Shown here one piece after another: positions 41,529-50,728 of a stretch of 64,000 nt of DNA. The notes beneath the pieces were generated by a model that worked only from the letters and a program-made list of their open reading frames with translations, did not search any database and was not told where the DNA came from. Both the position numbers and the translations under genes were made by a program. Every line of letters begins with the position of its first letter. Position 1 is the stretch's first letter. This DNA is from Alphaproteobacteria bacterium (GTDB taxonomy: Bacteria > Pseudomonadota > Alphaproteobacteria > Rhodobacterales > Rhodobacteraceae). The stretch is from positions 124,001 through 188,000 of the forward strand of contig JAUHXK010000009.1 of NCBI GenBank assembly GCA_030427405.1, in the 5' to 3' direction.

Positions 41529-42266
41529 ATGACCCTGCCAGATGTGGAACATTTTAGGAAAATGTCAGACGATCGGCGCAGGGGGTTAAAGATGAAAACT
41601 ATCTTCGGGAACATTTCCGGGACCAAACTTGGAAAGATCGTTGCAATGGACCGCTTTGACAGTGGGCGCACAGTAACACCCATCCGTCAGGCCGAGGCCT
41701 ATTGGACCGCCCTGCTGGGCCAGGATGGCGTGCCTGCGCGGTCTCAAATCGACCCGCGCGGCCTGGAGAACATTCTTGAATACACCTTCATCCTGGAACG
41801 GATCGCGCCTGGTCTGGCCCGGTTCCGCCTGGCTGGCAGCCACCTGAACAAGATCGCAGGGATGGAGGTTCGGGGCATGCCGCTGACCTCGTTTTTCGAG
41901 CCTAGCGCGCGTTCGGATGCCGTGGACGTTCTGGAACAGGTATTTGCCGGCCCGTCGATTGCGGAACTGGGCCTTGTTTCAGGCGGCAAGATTGGTCGGG
42001 CACGCCTGCAGGCGCGCATGATCCTGTTGCCGCTGAAAAGCGATCTGGGGGATGTCAGCCGGGTATTGGGCGTGATGGTCAGCGACGGTGCAATCGGCGT
42101 GACGCCGCGGCGCTTTGCCGTGTCGGACCAGAGTGTCAGGGCGGTATCGGACATACCGGCCCGAATTCGACCTGCACACAAGACACCGGCCGGGTTTGCC
42201 GAAGATCAGGACGGGTTCAAGCGCCCGGCCAATCACCTGCGCCTGGTCGCCTCGCGCGAGGAATGA
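41529..42266 (+). CDS. PAS-domain protein (PAS_5/PF07310-like)
   Basis: AEAYWTALLGQDGVPARSQIDPRGLENILEYTFILERIAPGLARFRLAGSHLNKIAGMEVRGMPL. Confidence 0.78.
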   Translation: MTLPDVEHFRKMSDDRRRGLKMKTIFGNISGTKLGKIVAMDRFDSGRTVTPIRQAEAYWTALLGQDGVPARSQIDPRGLENILEYTFILERIAPGLARFRLAGSHLNKIAGMEVRGMPLTSFFEPSARSDAVDVLEQVFAGPSIAELGLVSGGKIGRARLQARMILLPLKSDLGDVSRVLGVMVSDGAIGVTPRRFAVSDQSVRAVSDIPARIRPAHKTPAGFAEDQDGFKRPANHLRLVASREE

Positions 42267-42280
42267 TGGGGCAATGAAAA

Positions 42281-42310
42281 ACGGCGGGTACCTGACCCGC
42301 CGTTCGTTTT
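42281..42310. terminator. Bidirectional terminator between convergent genes
   Basis: ACGGCGGGT-acctg-ACCCGCCGT flanked by AAAA (5') and TTTT (3'). Confidence 0.8.
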
Positions 42311-42324
42311 GGTGATTGCGCCTG

Positions 42325-43695
42325 TCAGCTGGCCGCGCGTTTCTTGCCGTTGCGGCGCAGGTTGGTCAGCTCTTCGGCGACCAAAAAGGCCAGTTCCAGC
42401 GATTGCGTGGCATTCAGGCGCGGGTCACAGGCCGTGTGGTAGCGGTCCGACAGGTCCTCTTCGGTCACGGCACGGACACCGCCGGTGCATTCGGTCACGT
42501 CCTGTCCGGTCATCTCGAAATGAACGCCGCCCGGGATTGTGCCTTCGGCTTCATGCACGCCAAAGAAGTCGCGGACCTCGCGCAGGACGGAATCAAACGG
42601 GCGCGTCTTGTAGCCGGTGGCCGATTTGATCGTATTGCCATGCATCGGATCGCAAACCCAAGTCACGGTTGCGCCTTCCTCTTTCACGGCCTGGATAAGC
42701 CGCGGCAGATGCTCGCCCGCCTTGCCCGCACCAAAGCGGGCGATCAGGGTCAGCCGCCCCTCTTCGTTGTCGGGGTTCAGCTTGGACATCAGAACCTTCA
42801 GGTCTTCGGCTGTTGTCGTCGGTCCGCATTTCAGGCCAATCGGGTTGAGCACGCCGCTGCAGAATTCAACATGCGCACCATCCGGCTGCCGGGTGCGGTC
42901 GCCGATCCAGATCATGTGCCCGGACCCTGCCAGCCAGTTGCCCGAGGTCGAATCCATCCGCGTCAGCGCTTCTTCGTATTCCAGCAGCAGGCCTTCGTGG
43001 CTTGTGTAGAATTCGACGGTCGAGAATTCATGCGTGGTGTTTCCGGTTATTCCGGCGGCGCCCATGAAATCGATCGTGTCCTGAATCCGGTCTGCGATTT
43101 CCGAGTATTTCTGCACATCCTGTTCACCGGTGAACCCCAGCGTCCAGGAATGCACCCGGCTCATGTCCGCGAAACCGCCCGTGGAAAAGGCGCGCAGCAG
43201 GTTAAGCGTGGCCGCGGCCTGCGTATAGGCCTGCAGCATCTTGGCCGGATTCGGTATCCGTGCCTCGGGGGTGAAGGCCAGTTCGTTGATGATGTCACCG
43301 CGATAGCTGGGCAATTCCACGCCATTGACGACCTCGGTCGGTGCGCTGCGCGGTTTGGCAAACTGTCCGGCCATACGCCCGACCTTGATCACCGGAACCT
43401 TGGCGCCATAGGTCAGGACCATGGCCATTTGCAGCATGACCTGGAACGTATCCCGGATCGCGTCAGCGCTGAATTGTTCAAAGCTTTCAGCACAATCCCC
43501 ACCTTGCAGCAGGAAGGCTTCGCCGCGACCGGCAGCGCCCAGATGCTGTTTCAGCCGCCGCGCCTCGCCTGCAAAAACCAGCGGGGGATACTGCGAAAGC
43601 TGTGCCTCGACTTTGGCCAGCGCGGCCGCGTCGGTATAGTCGGGCATTTGAACTCGGGGCTTGTTGCGCCAGTTCGTTTTTTGCCACTCGGTCAT
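42325..43695 (-). CDS. aroG: Class II 3-deoxy-7-phosphoheptulonate (DAHP) synthase
   Basis: [62 protein letters not shown]-type and [10 protein letters not shown] motifs. Confidence 0.96.
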   Translation of the reverse strand: MTEWQKTNWRNKPRVQMPDYTDAAALAKVEAQLSQYPPLVFAGEARRLKQHLGAAGRGEAFLLQGGDCAESFEQFSADAIRDTFQVMLQMAMVLTYGAKVPVIKVGRMAGQFAKPRSAPTEVVNGVELPSYRGDIINELAFTPEARIPNPAKMLQAYTQAAATLNLLRAFSTGGFADMSRVHSWTLGFTGEQDVQKYSEIADRIQDTIDFMGAAGITGNTTHEFSTVEFYTSHEGLLLEYEEALTRMDSTSGNWLAGSGHMIWIGDRTRQPDGAHVEFCSGVLNPIGLKCGPTTTAEDLKVLMSKLNPDNEEGRLTLIARFGAGKAGEHLPRLIQAVKEEGATVTWVCDPMHGNTIKSATGYKTRPFDSVLREVRDFFGVHEAEGTIPGGVHFEMTGQDVTECTGGVRAVTEEDLSDRYHTACDPRLNATQSLELAFLVAEELTNLRRNGKKRAAS

Positions 43696-43864
43696 AGCTT
43701 TGATCTCCGCTGAGTTATTTCAGGCCGTCTCTATACAAAATGCAGGTCCGGGTGGCCATATCCCATTTACGCCTCTTGACGACGCAAACAAGCTTTGAGC
43801 AATGTGGCGGGCAAATCCGCCGCGTGCTGGGAAGTGCGGTTTCGGAAATCAAGGACAGTTCGCC

Positions 43865-44869
43865 ATGCAAGAGCAACGCCAAGTTGTCCCAGTGGACGGC
43901 AGCGACGCAAAGCCGCTGAATTTCGTTTTCGTCCTGCTGGAAAGGTTCTCGCTGTTGTCCTTTGCTTCGGCGTTGGACAGCTTGCGTATCGCAAACAGGA
44001 TGGCTGATCGGCCAATCTATTCCTGGACATTGGCGGGCGAGGATGGCGAGGTCGTCACCTGCTCGGCGGGCACCACGTTCAAATTGGACACCGACCTGGG
44101 TGAGTTGCAGCGTGACGAAGTGATCATCGTCTGCGGCGGCGTCGATGTGCAGGCGGCGACAACCAAGAAGGTGCTGAACTGGCTGCGCCGCGAGGCCCGC
44201 AAGGGCGTCAAGATCGGTGGCTTGTGCACGGCGGCCTATACCCTGGCCAAGGCCGGTTTGCTGGAAGGCAAACGTGCCACGATTCACTGGGAGAACGCAG
44301 ACAGTTTTTCCGAAGAATTTGAAAATGTCGAACTGACGAAATCCGTGTTCCAGATAGACGGAAACCGGATGACAACGGCGGGCGGCACCTCGTCCATTGA
44401 CCTGATGCTGAAGATGATCGCGCAGGATTTTGGCGAAGATCTCGCCAATGCGGTGGCGGATCAGATGATCTATTCCTCGATCCGGACCGACCAAGACACG
44501 CAGCGCCTGTCTACGCCCACCCGCATCGGTGTCCGCCACCCCAAGCTGAGCCAGGTCATCCTGATGATGGAAAAGAACATCGAGGAGCCGATCTCGCCCT
44601 CGATCCTGGCCAAGGATGTCGGCATGTCGACCCGTCAACTGGAACGCCTGTTCCGCCGGTACCTGAGCCGATCGCCCAAGCGGTATTACATGGAATTGCG
44701 CCTGCACAAGGCGCGCAACCTGCTGATGCAAACCGATATGAGCGTCATCAACGTGGCCCTTGCTTGCGGGTTTGCCTCGCCCAGCCATTTCTCGAAATGC
44801 TACCGGGCGCATTACAACACCACCCCCTACCGGGAACGCGGGGCGCAGGCCGGACGGTTGTCCGTCTAA
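43865..44869 (+). CDS. GlxA-family AraC-type transcriptional regulator with DJ-1/PfpI-like domain
   Basis: N-terminal class I glutaminase-like fold (GGLCTAAYTLAKAGLLEGKRATIHWE); C-terminal AraC HTH (SPSHFSKCYRAHYNTTPYRER). Confidence 0.93.
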   Translation: MQEQRQVVPVDGSDAKPLNFVFVLLERFSLLSFASALDSLRIANRMADRPIYSWTLAGEDGEVVTCSAGTTFKLDTDLGELQRDEVIIVCGGVDVQAATTKKVLNWLRREARKGVKIGGLCTAAYTLAKAGLLEGKRATIHWENADSFSEEFENVELTKSVFQIDGNRMTTAGGTSSIDLMLKMIAQDFGEDLANAVADQMIYSSIRTDQDTQRLSTPTRIGVRHPKLSQVILMMEKNIEEPISPSILAKDVGMSTRQLERLFRRYLSRSPKRYYMELRLHKARNLLMQTDMSVINVALACGFASPSHFSKCYRAHYNTTPYRERGAQAGRLSV

Positions 44870-44890
44870 GCGCCCGCAATCGGGGGCAGG

Positions 44891-45430
44891 TCACAGGTTT
44901 TTGGTGAAAAAGTGAAGATGCGGCCGCAACATCGGCTGATCCAGATAGGTTGTCGTCCTGATCGGTTCGTTCAATTCAATGAAACCAAGCTTGGGGTACA
45001 GGGATCGCATTTCGACATTTGGGGTCAGCGTATCGGCAATCAGCCGCGTTAACCCGATGTCGCGGGCGGCCTGTTCCCGCGCCTCGATCAGTGCGCGCCC
45101 GGTGCCAGTACCGCGCGCCTGTTCGGTGACGAACACCCGTTTCAACTCGCCAGTCTGCTGATCGAACCGTTTCATCATCCCACACCCGACAATCTTGCCC
45201 CCGCTGTCTCGGGCGACGACAAGACAGCCGTTTGGCGGCAGGTAGTCGTTTGTGTTGGCCCAGAATTCGTCCAGCGCGCTTTGGGGGGCGGCGGGGTCAA
45301 TCTTGAACCCCATGTCCTGCATCCTGCTGACGATCAACCGGTAATACTGCGTGAGGATCGCGTTCAGTTCCCGCCTTGGCGGGATAGTTTCGCATAGTTC
45401 GATTTCATAGTCGCACATCCCAAAATCCAC
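44891..45430 (-). CDS. GNAT-family N-acetyltransferase
   Basis: GELKRVFVTEQARGTGTGRALIEAREQAARDIGLTRLIADT. Confidence 0.9.
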   Translation of the reverse strand: MDFGMCDYEIELCETIPPRRELNAILTQYYRLIVSRMQDMGFKIDPAAPQSALDEFWANTNDYLPPNGCLVVARDSGGKIVGCGMMKRFDQQTGELKRVFVTEQARGTGTGRALIEAREQAARDIGLTRLIADTLTPNVEMRSLYPKLGFIELNEPIRTTTYLDQPMLRPHLHFFTKNL

Positions 45431-45444
45431 CCTGCCTTCGAAGG

Positions 45445-46542
45445 CTATTTCAAGGGCACCATCCTGTAAACGGCACCCTGCCCGACCGACAGGAACCAGA
45501 TCGCGCCGTCCGGCCCTTCGACAATATCGCGGACGCGTTCCGTTTCGGGCCCTTTGATCTGTTCAACCTCGCGCAGCGGATTGCCTGCAAGTCGTGAGAT
45601 ATAATCAAACTTGAGCGAACCGACAAAGATGTCGCCTTTCCATTCGGGCCAGAGTTTCCCCGAATAGACCAGCAAACCGGACGGTGCGATTGAGGGGTCC
45701 CAATAATGTGCAGGCTGTTCCATCCCCGGCTTCGCGGTCCCCTCGCCGATCTTTTCGCCGGAATAATGCGTCCCGTACGAGATTGTAGGCCACCCGTAAT
45801 TGGCACCGGGCCGCACGCGGTTGACCTCGTCCCCGCCGCGGGCGCCATGTTCCGACACCCATAGCTGCCCCTGCGCATCCAAGGCCGCGCCCTGCGGATT
45901 GCGGTGGCCATAAGACCAGATTTCGGGCCGCGCGCCGTCCCGGCCCACAAAGGGATTATCGGGGGGCACTGCGCCATCGCGCCGAATCCGGACCACCGTG
46001 CCCAGGTGGGTGGACAGGTCTTGGGCCGCGGGCCGGTCACCGCGTTCACCTACTGTTACAAACAGCGTCCCGTCGGCACGTTCGACAACCCGAGATCCGA
46101 AATGCCTGCCCCCGGTTCCACCGGGGCGTGCCTCGAACAGGATGCGGGTATCTGTCAGTCGTCCGCCGTTGCGCGACAATCGCGCAACGGCCAGCGCTGT
46201 GCCTGCCCCGCCCTTTTGTGGCTTGGCAAAGGTCAGAAATACTTCGCGGCTTTGCGCAAAATCCCGTGCGATCGTCACGTCCAGCAATCCGCCCTGCCCC
46301 GTGGTCGCGACCTTGGGCACACCTGATACCGAACGCGTGCGCCCTTGGTCGACATATATCAGCGTCCCGCTACGCTCGGTCACCAGGAAGGCACCATTGG
46401 GCAGGATGCCGATTGCCCAGGGCGTATCCAGGTTTGCCGCCATCTTTTCCACATTCACAGGTCCCAAAGACGTCTGCACCTGTTCAGACATCGCGCCCGC
46501 TGCGGCGCAGAGGAAGACCAACGTAAGGTAAAGGGTTTTCAT
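45445..46542 (-). CDS. PQQ-dependent soluble aldose/sugar dehydrogenase (YliI-like)
   Basis: LDTPWAIGILPNGAFLVTERSGTLIYVD; YGHRNPQGAALDAQGQLWVSEHGARGGDEVNRVRPGANYGWPTISYG. Confidence 0.93.
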   Translation of the reverse strand: MKTLYLTLVFLCAAAGAMSEQVQTSLGPVNVEKMAANLDTPWAIGILPNGAFLVTERSGTLIYVDQGRTRSVSGVPKVATTGQGGLLDVTIARDFAQSREVFLTFAKPQKGGAGTALAVARLSRNGGRLTDTRILFEARPGGTGGRHFGSRVVERADGTLFVTVGERGDRPAAQDLSTHLGTVVRIRRDGAVPPDNPFVGRDGARPEIWSYGHRNPQGAALDAQGQLWVSEHGARGGDEVNRVRPGANYGWPTISYGTHYSGEKIGEGTAKPGMEQPAHYWDPSIAPSGLLVYSGKLWPEWKGDIFVGSLKFDYISRLAGNPLREVEQIKGPETERVRDIVEGPDGAIWFLSVGQGAVYRMVPLK

Positions 46543-46708
46543 TACACCGCGCTCCTATCCCGGCCTGACCGCCAACAAAGGCGCCAAGCCACTGGGATTA
46601 AATAGGATTGTATCTCCAAAAGGCACGGTTTCTTTGGACTTTTCTTTTTTGAATTGCTTGCCTAGGGTCTAGGGCAGAACGAATACGTTCCAAACAGGGA
46701 GTTACCAA

Positions 46709-47890
46709 ATGAAAAAGCTGCTTACTGCAACTGCAGCAACCGCTCTGATGGCGGGCACCGCAATGGCCGATGATGTATCGCTGGGTGTTCTGTTCGGGTT
46801 TACCGGTCCGATTGAATCGCTGGCCCCGGCCATGGGAGCCGGCGCCGAGCTGGCCATGGCCGAAGTCACCGAGTCCGGCAAACTGCTGGACGGTGCCGCT
46901 GTGACCGCGTCACGGGCCGACACCGGCTGTATCGACAACGGTCTGGCGACCTCGAACGGTGAACGCATGATCGCCGACGGCGTGGCTGGCATCATCGGGG
47001 GCGATTGCTCGGGTGTGACCGGTGCGATCCTGCAAAACGTCGCCATCCCCAATGGCATGGTCATGATCTCGCCGTCGGCAACCTCGCCCGGCCTGTCGAC
47101 CATGGAAGATAACGGCCTGTTCTTCCGCACCGCCCCGTCGGATGCGCGCGAAGGCCAGGTGATGGCCGATATCCTGAAAGACCGTGGCATCAGTTCGATC
47201 GCGCTGACCTATACCAACAACGACTATGGCAAGGGCCTGGCGGACGCGATCCAGTCCTCGTTCGAGGCAGCCGGTGGCGAAGTGACCATCGTGGCCGCGC
47301 ATGAAGACGGCAAGGCGGACTACTCGGCCGAAGTGGGCGCGCTGGCCTCGGCCGGTGGCGACATTCTGGTCGTTGCGGGCTATCTGGACCAGGGCGGTCT
47401 GGGCATCATCCAATCGTCGCTGGACAGCGGTGCGTTTGACACATTCGGTCTGCCCGGCGGCATGATCGGTGACTCGCTGCCCGCAAATGTCGGCCCCGAC
47501 CTGAACGGCTCGTTCGGTCAGATTGCTGGTTCGGGCGGTGAAGGCGCTGAAAAGTACTTTGCCATGGCCGAAGCCGCGGGTTTTGACGGTTCGTCGCCCT
47601 ATTCGCCCGAATCCTATGATGCGGCTGCGCTGTTCATGCTGGCAATGCAGGCCGCAGGTTCGACCAACCCGGCCGAATATGGCGCAAAGATCATGGATGT
47701 TGCCAACGAACCGGGCGAGAAGATCTATCCCGGTGAACTGGCCAAAGGTCTGGAACTGCTGGCTGCGGGTCAGGACATTGACTATGTCGGTGCATCCGGT
47801 GTTGAGCTGATCGGCCCCGGCGAAAGCGCGGGATCCTACCGCGAGATCGAAGTCACCGACGGCGAAAACAAGACCGTCAACTTCCGTTGA
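46709..47890 (+). CDS. ABC transporter substrate-binding protein, branched-chain amino acid-type
   Basis: Signal peptide; DDVSLGVLFGFTGPIESLAPAMGAGAELAMAEV; first gene of a Liv operon. Confidence 0.92.
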   Translation: MKKLLTATAATALMAGTAMADDVSLGVLFGFTGPIESLAPAMGAGAELAMAEVTESGKLLDGAAVTASRADTGCIDNGLATSNGERMIADGVAGIIGGDCSGVTGAILQNVAIPNGMVMISPSATSPGLSTMEDNGLFFRTAPSDAREGQVMADILKDRGISSIALTYTNNDYGKGLADAIQSSFEAAGGEVTIVAAHEDGKADYSAEVGALASAGGDILVVAGYLDQGGLGIIQSSLDSGAFDTFGLPGGMIGDSLPANVGPDLNGSFGQIAGSGGEGAEKYFAMAEAAGFDGSSPYSPESYDAAALFMLAMQAAGSTNPAEYGAKIMDVANEPGEKIYPGELAKGLELLAAGQDIDYVGASGVELIGPGESAGSYREIEVTDGENKTVNFR

Positions 47891-47917
47891 TCAGGACTGA
47901 ACGGTCATAAAAACAAG

Positions 47918-47948
47918 CAGCCCGGGCCTTGTGTCCGGGCTGTTTCAA
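47918..47948 (+). terminator. Weak terminator/attenuator stem-loop between substrate-binding protein and livG
   Basis: CAGCCCGG-gccttgtgt-CCGGGCTG followed by TTTC. Confidence 0.6.
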
Positions 47949-48016
47949 TGACAAAAGGCCGCACCTTTCACACAGGGATGGGGCAACAACGCCGAAAACG
48001 GCGGCTAGGGGATAAG

Positions 48017-48805
48017 ATGATCGTCGTCGAAGACGTGCATAAGCATTTCGGCGGGTTTCATGCGGTGGATGGGGCATCGCTGGAAATCCAAAAAGGCTCA
48101 ATCACCGGCCTGATCGGGCCGAACGGAGCCGGAAAAACCACTCTTTTCAACGTGATCGCGGGCGTTCTTCCTCCGACGTCGGGCCGTGTCTCCATGGATG
48201 GCGAAGACATCACCGGCCTGCCCCCGCACGAGCTGTTTCACAAGGGCCTGCTGCGCACCTTTCAGATCGCGCATGAGTTCTCGTCGATGTCCTGCCGCGA
48301 GAACCTGATGATGGTGCCGGGCGCACAATCAGGTGAATCGCTGTGGAACACCTGGTTCGGGCGCAAACGGATCGCCAACGAAGAACGCGCCCTGCGCGCC
48401 AAGGCCGATGAGGTGCTGGAGTTTCTGACCATCGAACACCTGGCCGACCACAAGGCCGGTCAGGTCTCGGGCGGGCAGAAAAAACTGCTGGAGCTTGGCC
48501 GCACCATGATGGTCGACGCCAAGATCGTGTTCCTGGATGAGGTTGGCGCAGGTGTGAATCGGACCCTGCTGATGACCATTGCCGACACCATCCTGCGCCT
48601 GAACAAGGAACGCGGATATACTTTCGTGGTCATCGAGCATGACATGGATTTCATCGGCAAGATCTGCGACCCGGTCATCTGTATGGCCGAGGGCAAGGTA
48701 CTGGCCGAGGGCACGCTGGACGAGATCAAAGCCAATGAACACGTGATCGAGGCCTATCTGGGCACCGGCCTGAAAAACAAGGACAAGCTGGAGGCCGGGG
48801 CGTGA
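48017..48805 (+). CDS. livG: ABC transporter ATP-binding protein, LivG type
   Basis: MIVVEDVHKHFGGFHAVDGASLEI; GPNGAGKTTLFNVIAG; SGGQKKLLELGRTMM. Confidence 0.93.
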   Translation: MIVVEDVHKHFGGFHAVDGASLEIQKGSITGLIGPNGAGKTTLFNVIAGVLPPTSGRVSMDGEDITGLPPHELFHKGLLRTFQIAHEFSSMSCRENLMMVPGAQSGESLWNTWFGRKRIANEERALRAKADEVLEFLTIEHLADHKAGQVSGGQKKLLELGRTMMVDAKIVFLDEVGAGVNRTLLMTIADTILRLNKERGYTFVVIEHDMDFIGKICDPVICMAEGKVLAEGTLDEIKANEHVIEAYLGTGLKNKDKLEAGA

Positions 48806-49632
48806 GCGACAATCCATATCACGACGACAAAGGCAACAAGGACCGCTCGATCGCCAATACACATGGCGCCGGAACCATGACACCCGCGCATCGCAAAAGC
48901 GGTGAAACCCACAAGGTCGAAGGCGGCCCCTTTTTGATTGGCGACACCATGACGGGGGGGTACGGCAAGGGGCCGGACATCCTGCATGACTGCACGATCG
49001 CAGTCGACAAGGGCGAAATCGCCGTGATCGTCGGCCCGAACGGGGCAGGAAAATCCACCGCGATGAAGGCCGTGTTCGGGATGCTGGACGTCCGCGCGGG
49101 CGCGGTGCGGCTGGATGGCGAAGACATCACAAACCTGACCCCGCAAGACCGGGTTCAGCGGGGCATGGGCTTTGTGCCTCAGACGTCGAACATTTTCACG
49201 TCAATGACGGTGGAAGAGAACCTCGAAATGGGTGCATTCATCCGCCGCGACGATTTCAGCCAGACGATGGAGCAGGTCTATGACCTGTTCCCTATTCTGC
49301 GCGACAAGCGCAACCAAGCGGCCGGAGAGCTGTCGGGCGGCCAGCGCCAGCAGGTCGCCGTGGGCCGCGCACTGATGACCCAGCCCAAGGTGCTGATGCT
49401 GGACGAACCCACCGCTGGTGTCTCGCCCATCGTGATGGACGAGCTTTTCGACCGGATCATCGAGGTCTCGCGCACCGGTCTGCCGATCCTGATGGTCGAA
49501 CAGAATGCCCGTCAGGCGCTGGAGATCGCGGACAAGGGATATGTGCTGGTTCAGGGGCGGAATGCCTATACCGGCACGGGCAAGGAACTGCTGGCCGATC
49601 CCGAGGTTCGTAAGAGTTTCTTGGGGGGGTGA
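48802..49632 (+). CDS. livF: ABC transporter ATP-binding protein, LivF type, with ~50-aa N-terminal extension
   Basis: GPNGAGKSTAMKAVFGML; LSGGQRQQVAVGRALM; LMLDEPTAGVSP. Confidence 0.93.
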   Translation: MSDNPYHDDKGNKDRSIANTHGAGTMTPAHRKSGETHKVEGGPFLIGDTMTGGYGKGPDILHDCTIAVDKGEIAVIVGPNGAGKSTAMKAVFGMLDVRAGAVRLDGEDITNLTPQDRVQRGMGFVPQTSNIFTSMTVEENLEMGAFIRRDDFSQTMEQVYDLFPILRDKRNQAAGELSGGQRQQVAVGRALMTQPKVLMLDEPTAGVSPIVMDELFDRIIEVSRTGLPILMVEQNARQALEIADKGYVLVQGRNAYTGTGKELLADPEVRKSFLGG

Positions 49633-49717
49633 GGCCAGTGATTGCAATGCTTGTATTTCCTCTCTGTGCATCGAAACCAAAAAGCCAAACGAACTTGGAA
49701 AATGAGGTAACGAACTA

Positions 49718-50728
49718 ATGGACTTCCTCAACGCCCTTGTGGCGCTCTCCAACTTCGTTCTTGTTCCCGCAATCGCCTATGGCAGCCAGTTGGCGCTGGG
49801 CGCTCTGGGGGTGACACTGATCTATGGCATCCTGCGGTTCTCGAACTTTGCCCATGGCGATACGATGGCCTTTGGCGCGATGATCGCCGTGCTGGTCACG
49901 TGGGGCCTGCAGGCCGCCGGGGTCAGTTTCGGGCCGTTGCCGACGGCTCTGCTTGCCCTGCCCTTCGCCATTCTGGGCTGCATCGTTCTGGTGTTGATTA
50001 CTGACCGACTGGTCTATCGCTTTTACCGCGAACAAAAGGCCAAGCCGGTCATTCTGGTGATCGTGTCGATGGGCGTGATGTTCATCATGAACGGTCTGGT
50101 GCGGTTCATCATCGGGCCGGATGATCAAAGGTTCTCGGACGGGGCGCGTTTCATTGTCTCGGCGCGGGATTTCAAAGCTATGACCGGGCTGCGCGAAGGT
50201 TTGGCGATCAAAACCTCTCAGGGCATTACCGTGATCGTGGCCGTTGTCGCCGTGGCGCTGTTGTTCTGGTTCCTGAACAAGACCCGCACCGGCAAGTCGA
50301 TGCGCGCCTATTCAGACAATGAGGATCTGGCGCTGCTGTCCGGCATCAACCCCGAGCGTGTGGTGATGATCACATGGATCATCGTCGCGGCCCTGGCGAC
50401 AACGGCGGGCGTCCTTTACGGGCTCGACAAAAGCTTCAAGCCCTTCGTTTATTTCCAGCTTCTGCTGCCAATCTTTGCCTCGGCCATCGTTGGCGGGCTT
50501 GGCAGCCCTCTGGGGGCCATTGCGGGCGGGTTCATAATCGCCTTTTCCGAGGTGACCATCACCTATGCCTGGAAGAAAGTGCTGACCTACCTGGCGCCAG
50601 AAGGTCTGGAGCCGTCGGGATTGGTGCAGTTCCTTTCCACCGACTACAAGTTCGCGGTCAGCTTCGTGATCCTGCTGATTGTTCTTCTGTTTAAGCCCAC
50701 CGGCCTGTTCAAAGGGAAAGCGGTATGA
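49718..50728 (+). CDS. livH: ABC transporter permease, LivH type
   Basis: GSQLALGALGVTLIYGILRFSNFAHGDTMAFGAM; IVGGLGSPLGAIAGGFIIAFSE. Confidence 0.93.
   Translation: MDFLNALVALSNFVLVPAIAYGSQLALGALGVTLIYGILRFSNFAHGDTMAFGAMIAVLVTWGLQAAGVSFGPLPTALLALPFAILGCIVLVLITDRLVYRFYREQKAKPVILVIVSMGVMFIMNGLVRFIIGPDDQRFSDGARFIVSARDFKAMTGLREGLAIKTSQGITVIVAVVAVALLFWFLNKTRTGKSMRAYSDNEDLALLSGINPERVVMITWIIVAALATTAGVLYGLDKSFKPFVYFQLLLPIFASAIVGGLGSPLGAIAGGFIIAFSEVTITYAWKKVLTYLAPEGLEPSGLVQFLSTDYKFAVSFVILLIVLLFKPTGLFKGKAV

Noticed and set aside
42316-43713. 465-aa plus-strand ORF opposite the DAHP synthase
   Set aside because: Same region encodes a clear class II DAHP synthase on the minus strand; the plus ORF is a high-GC antisense frame
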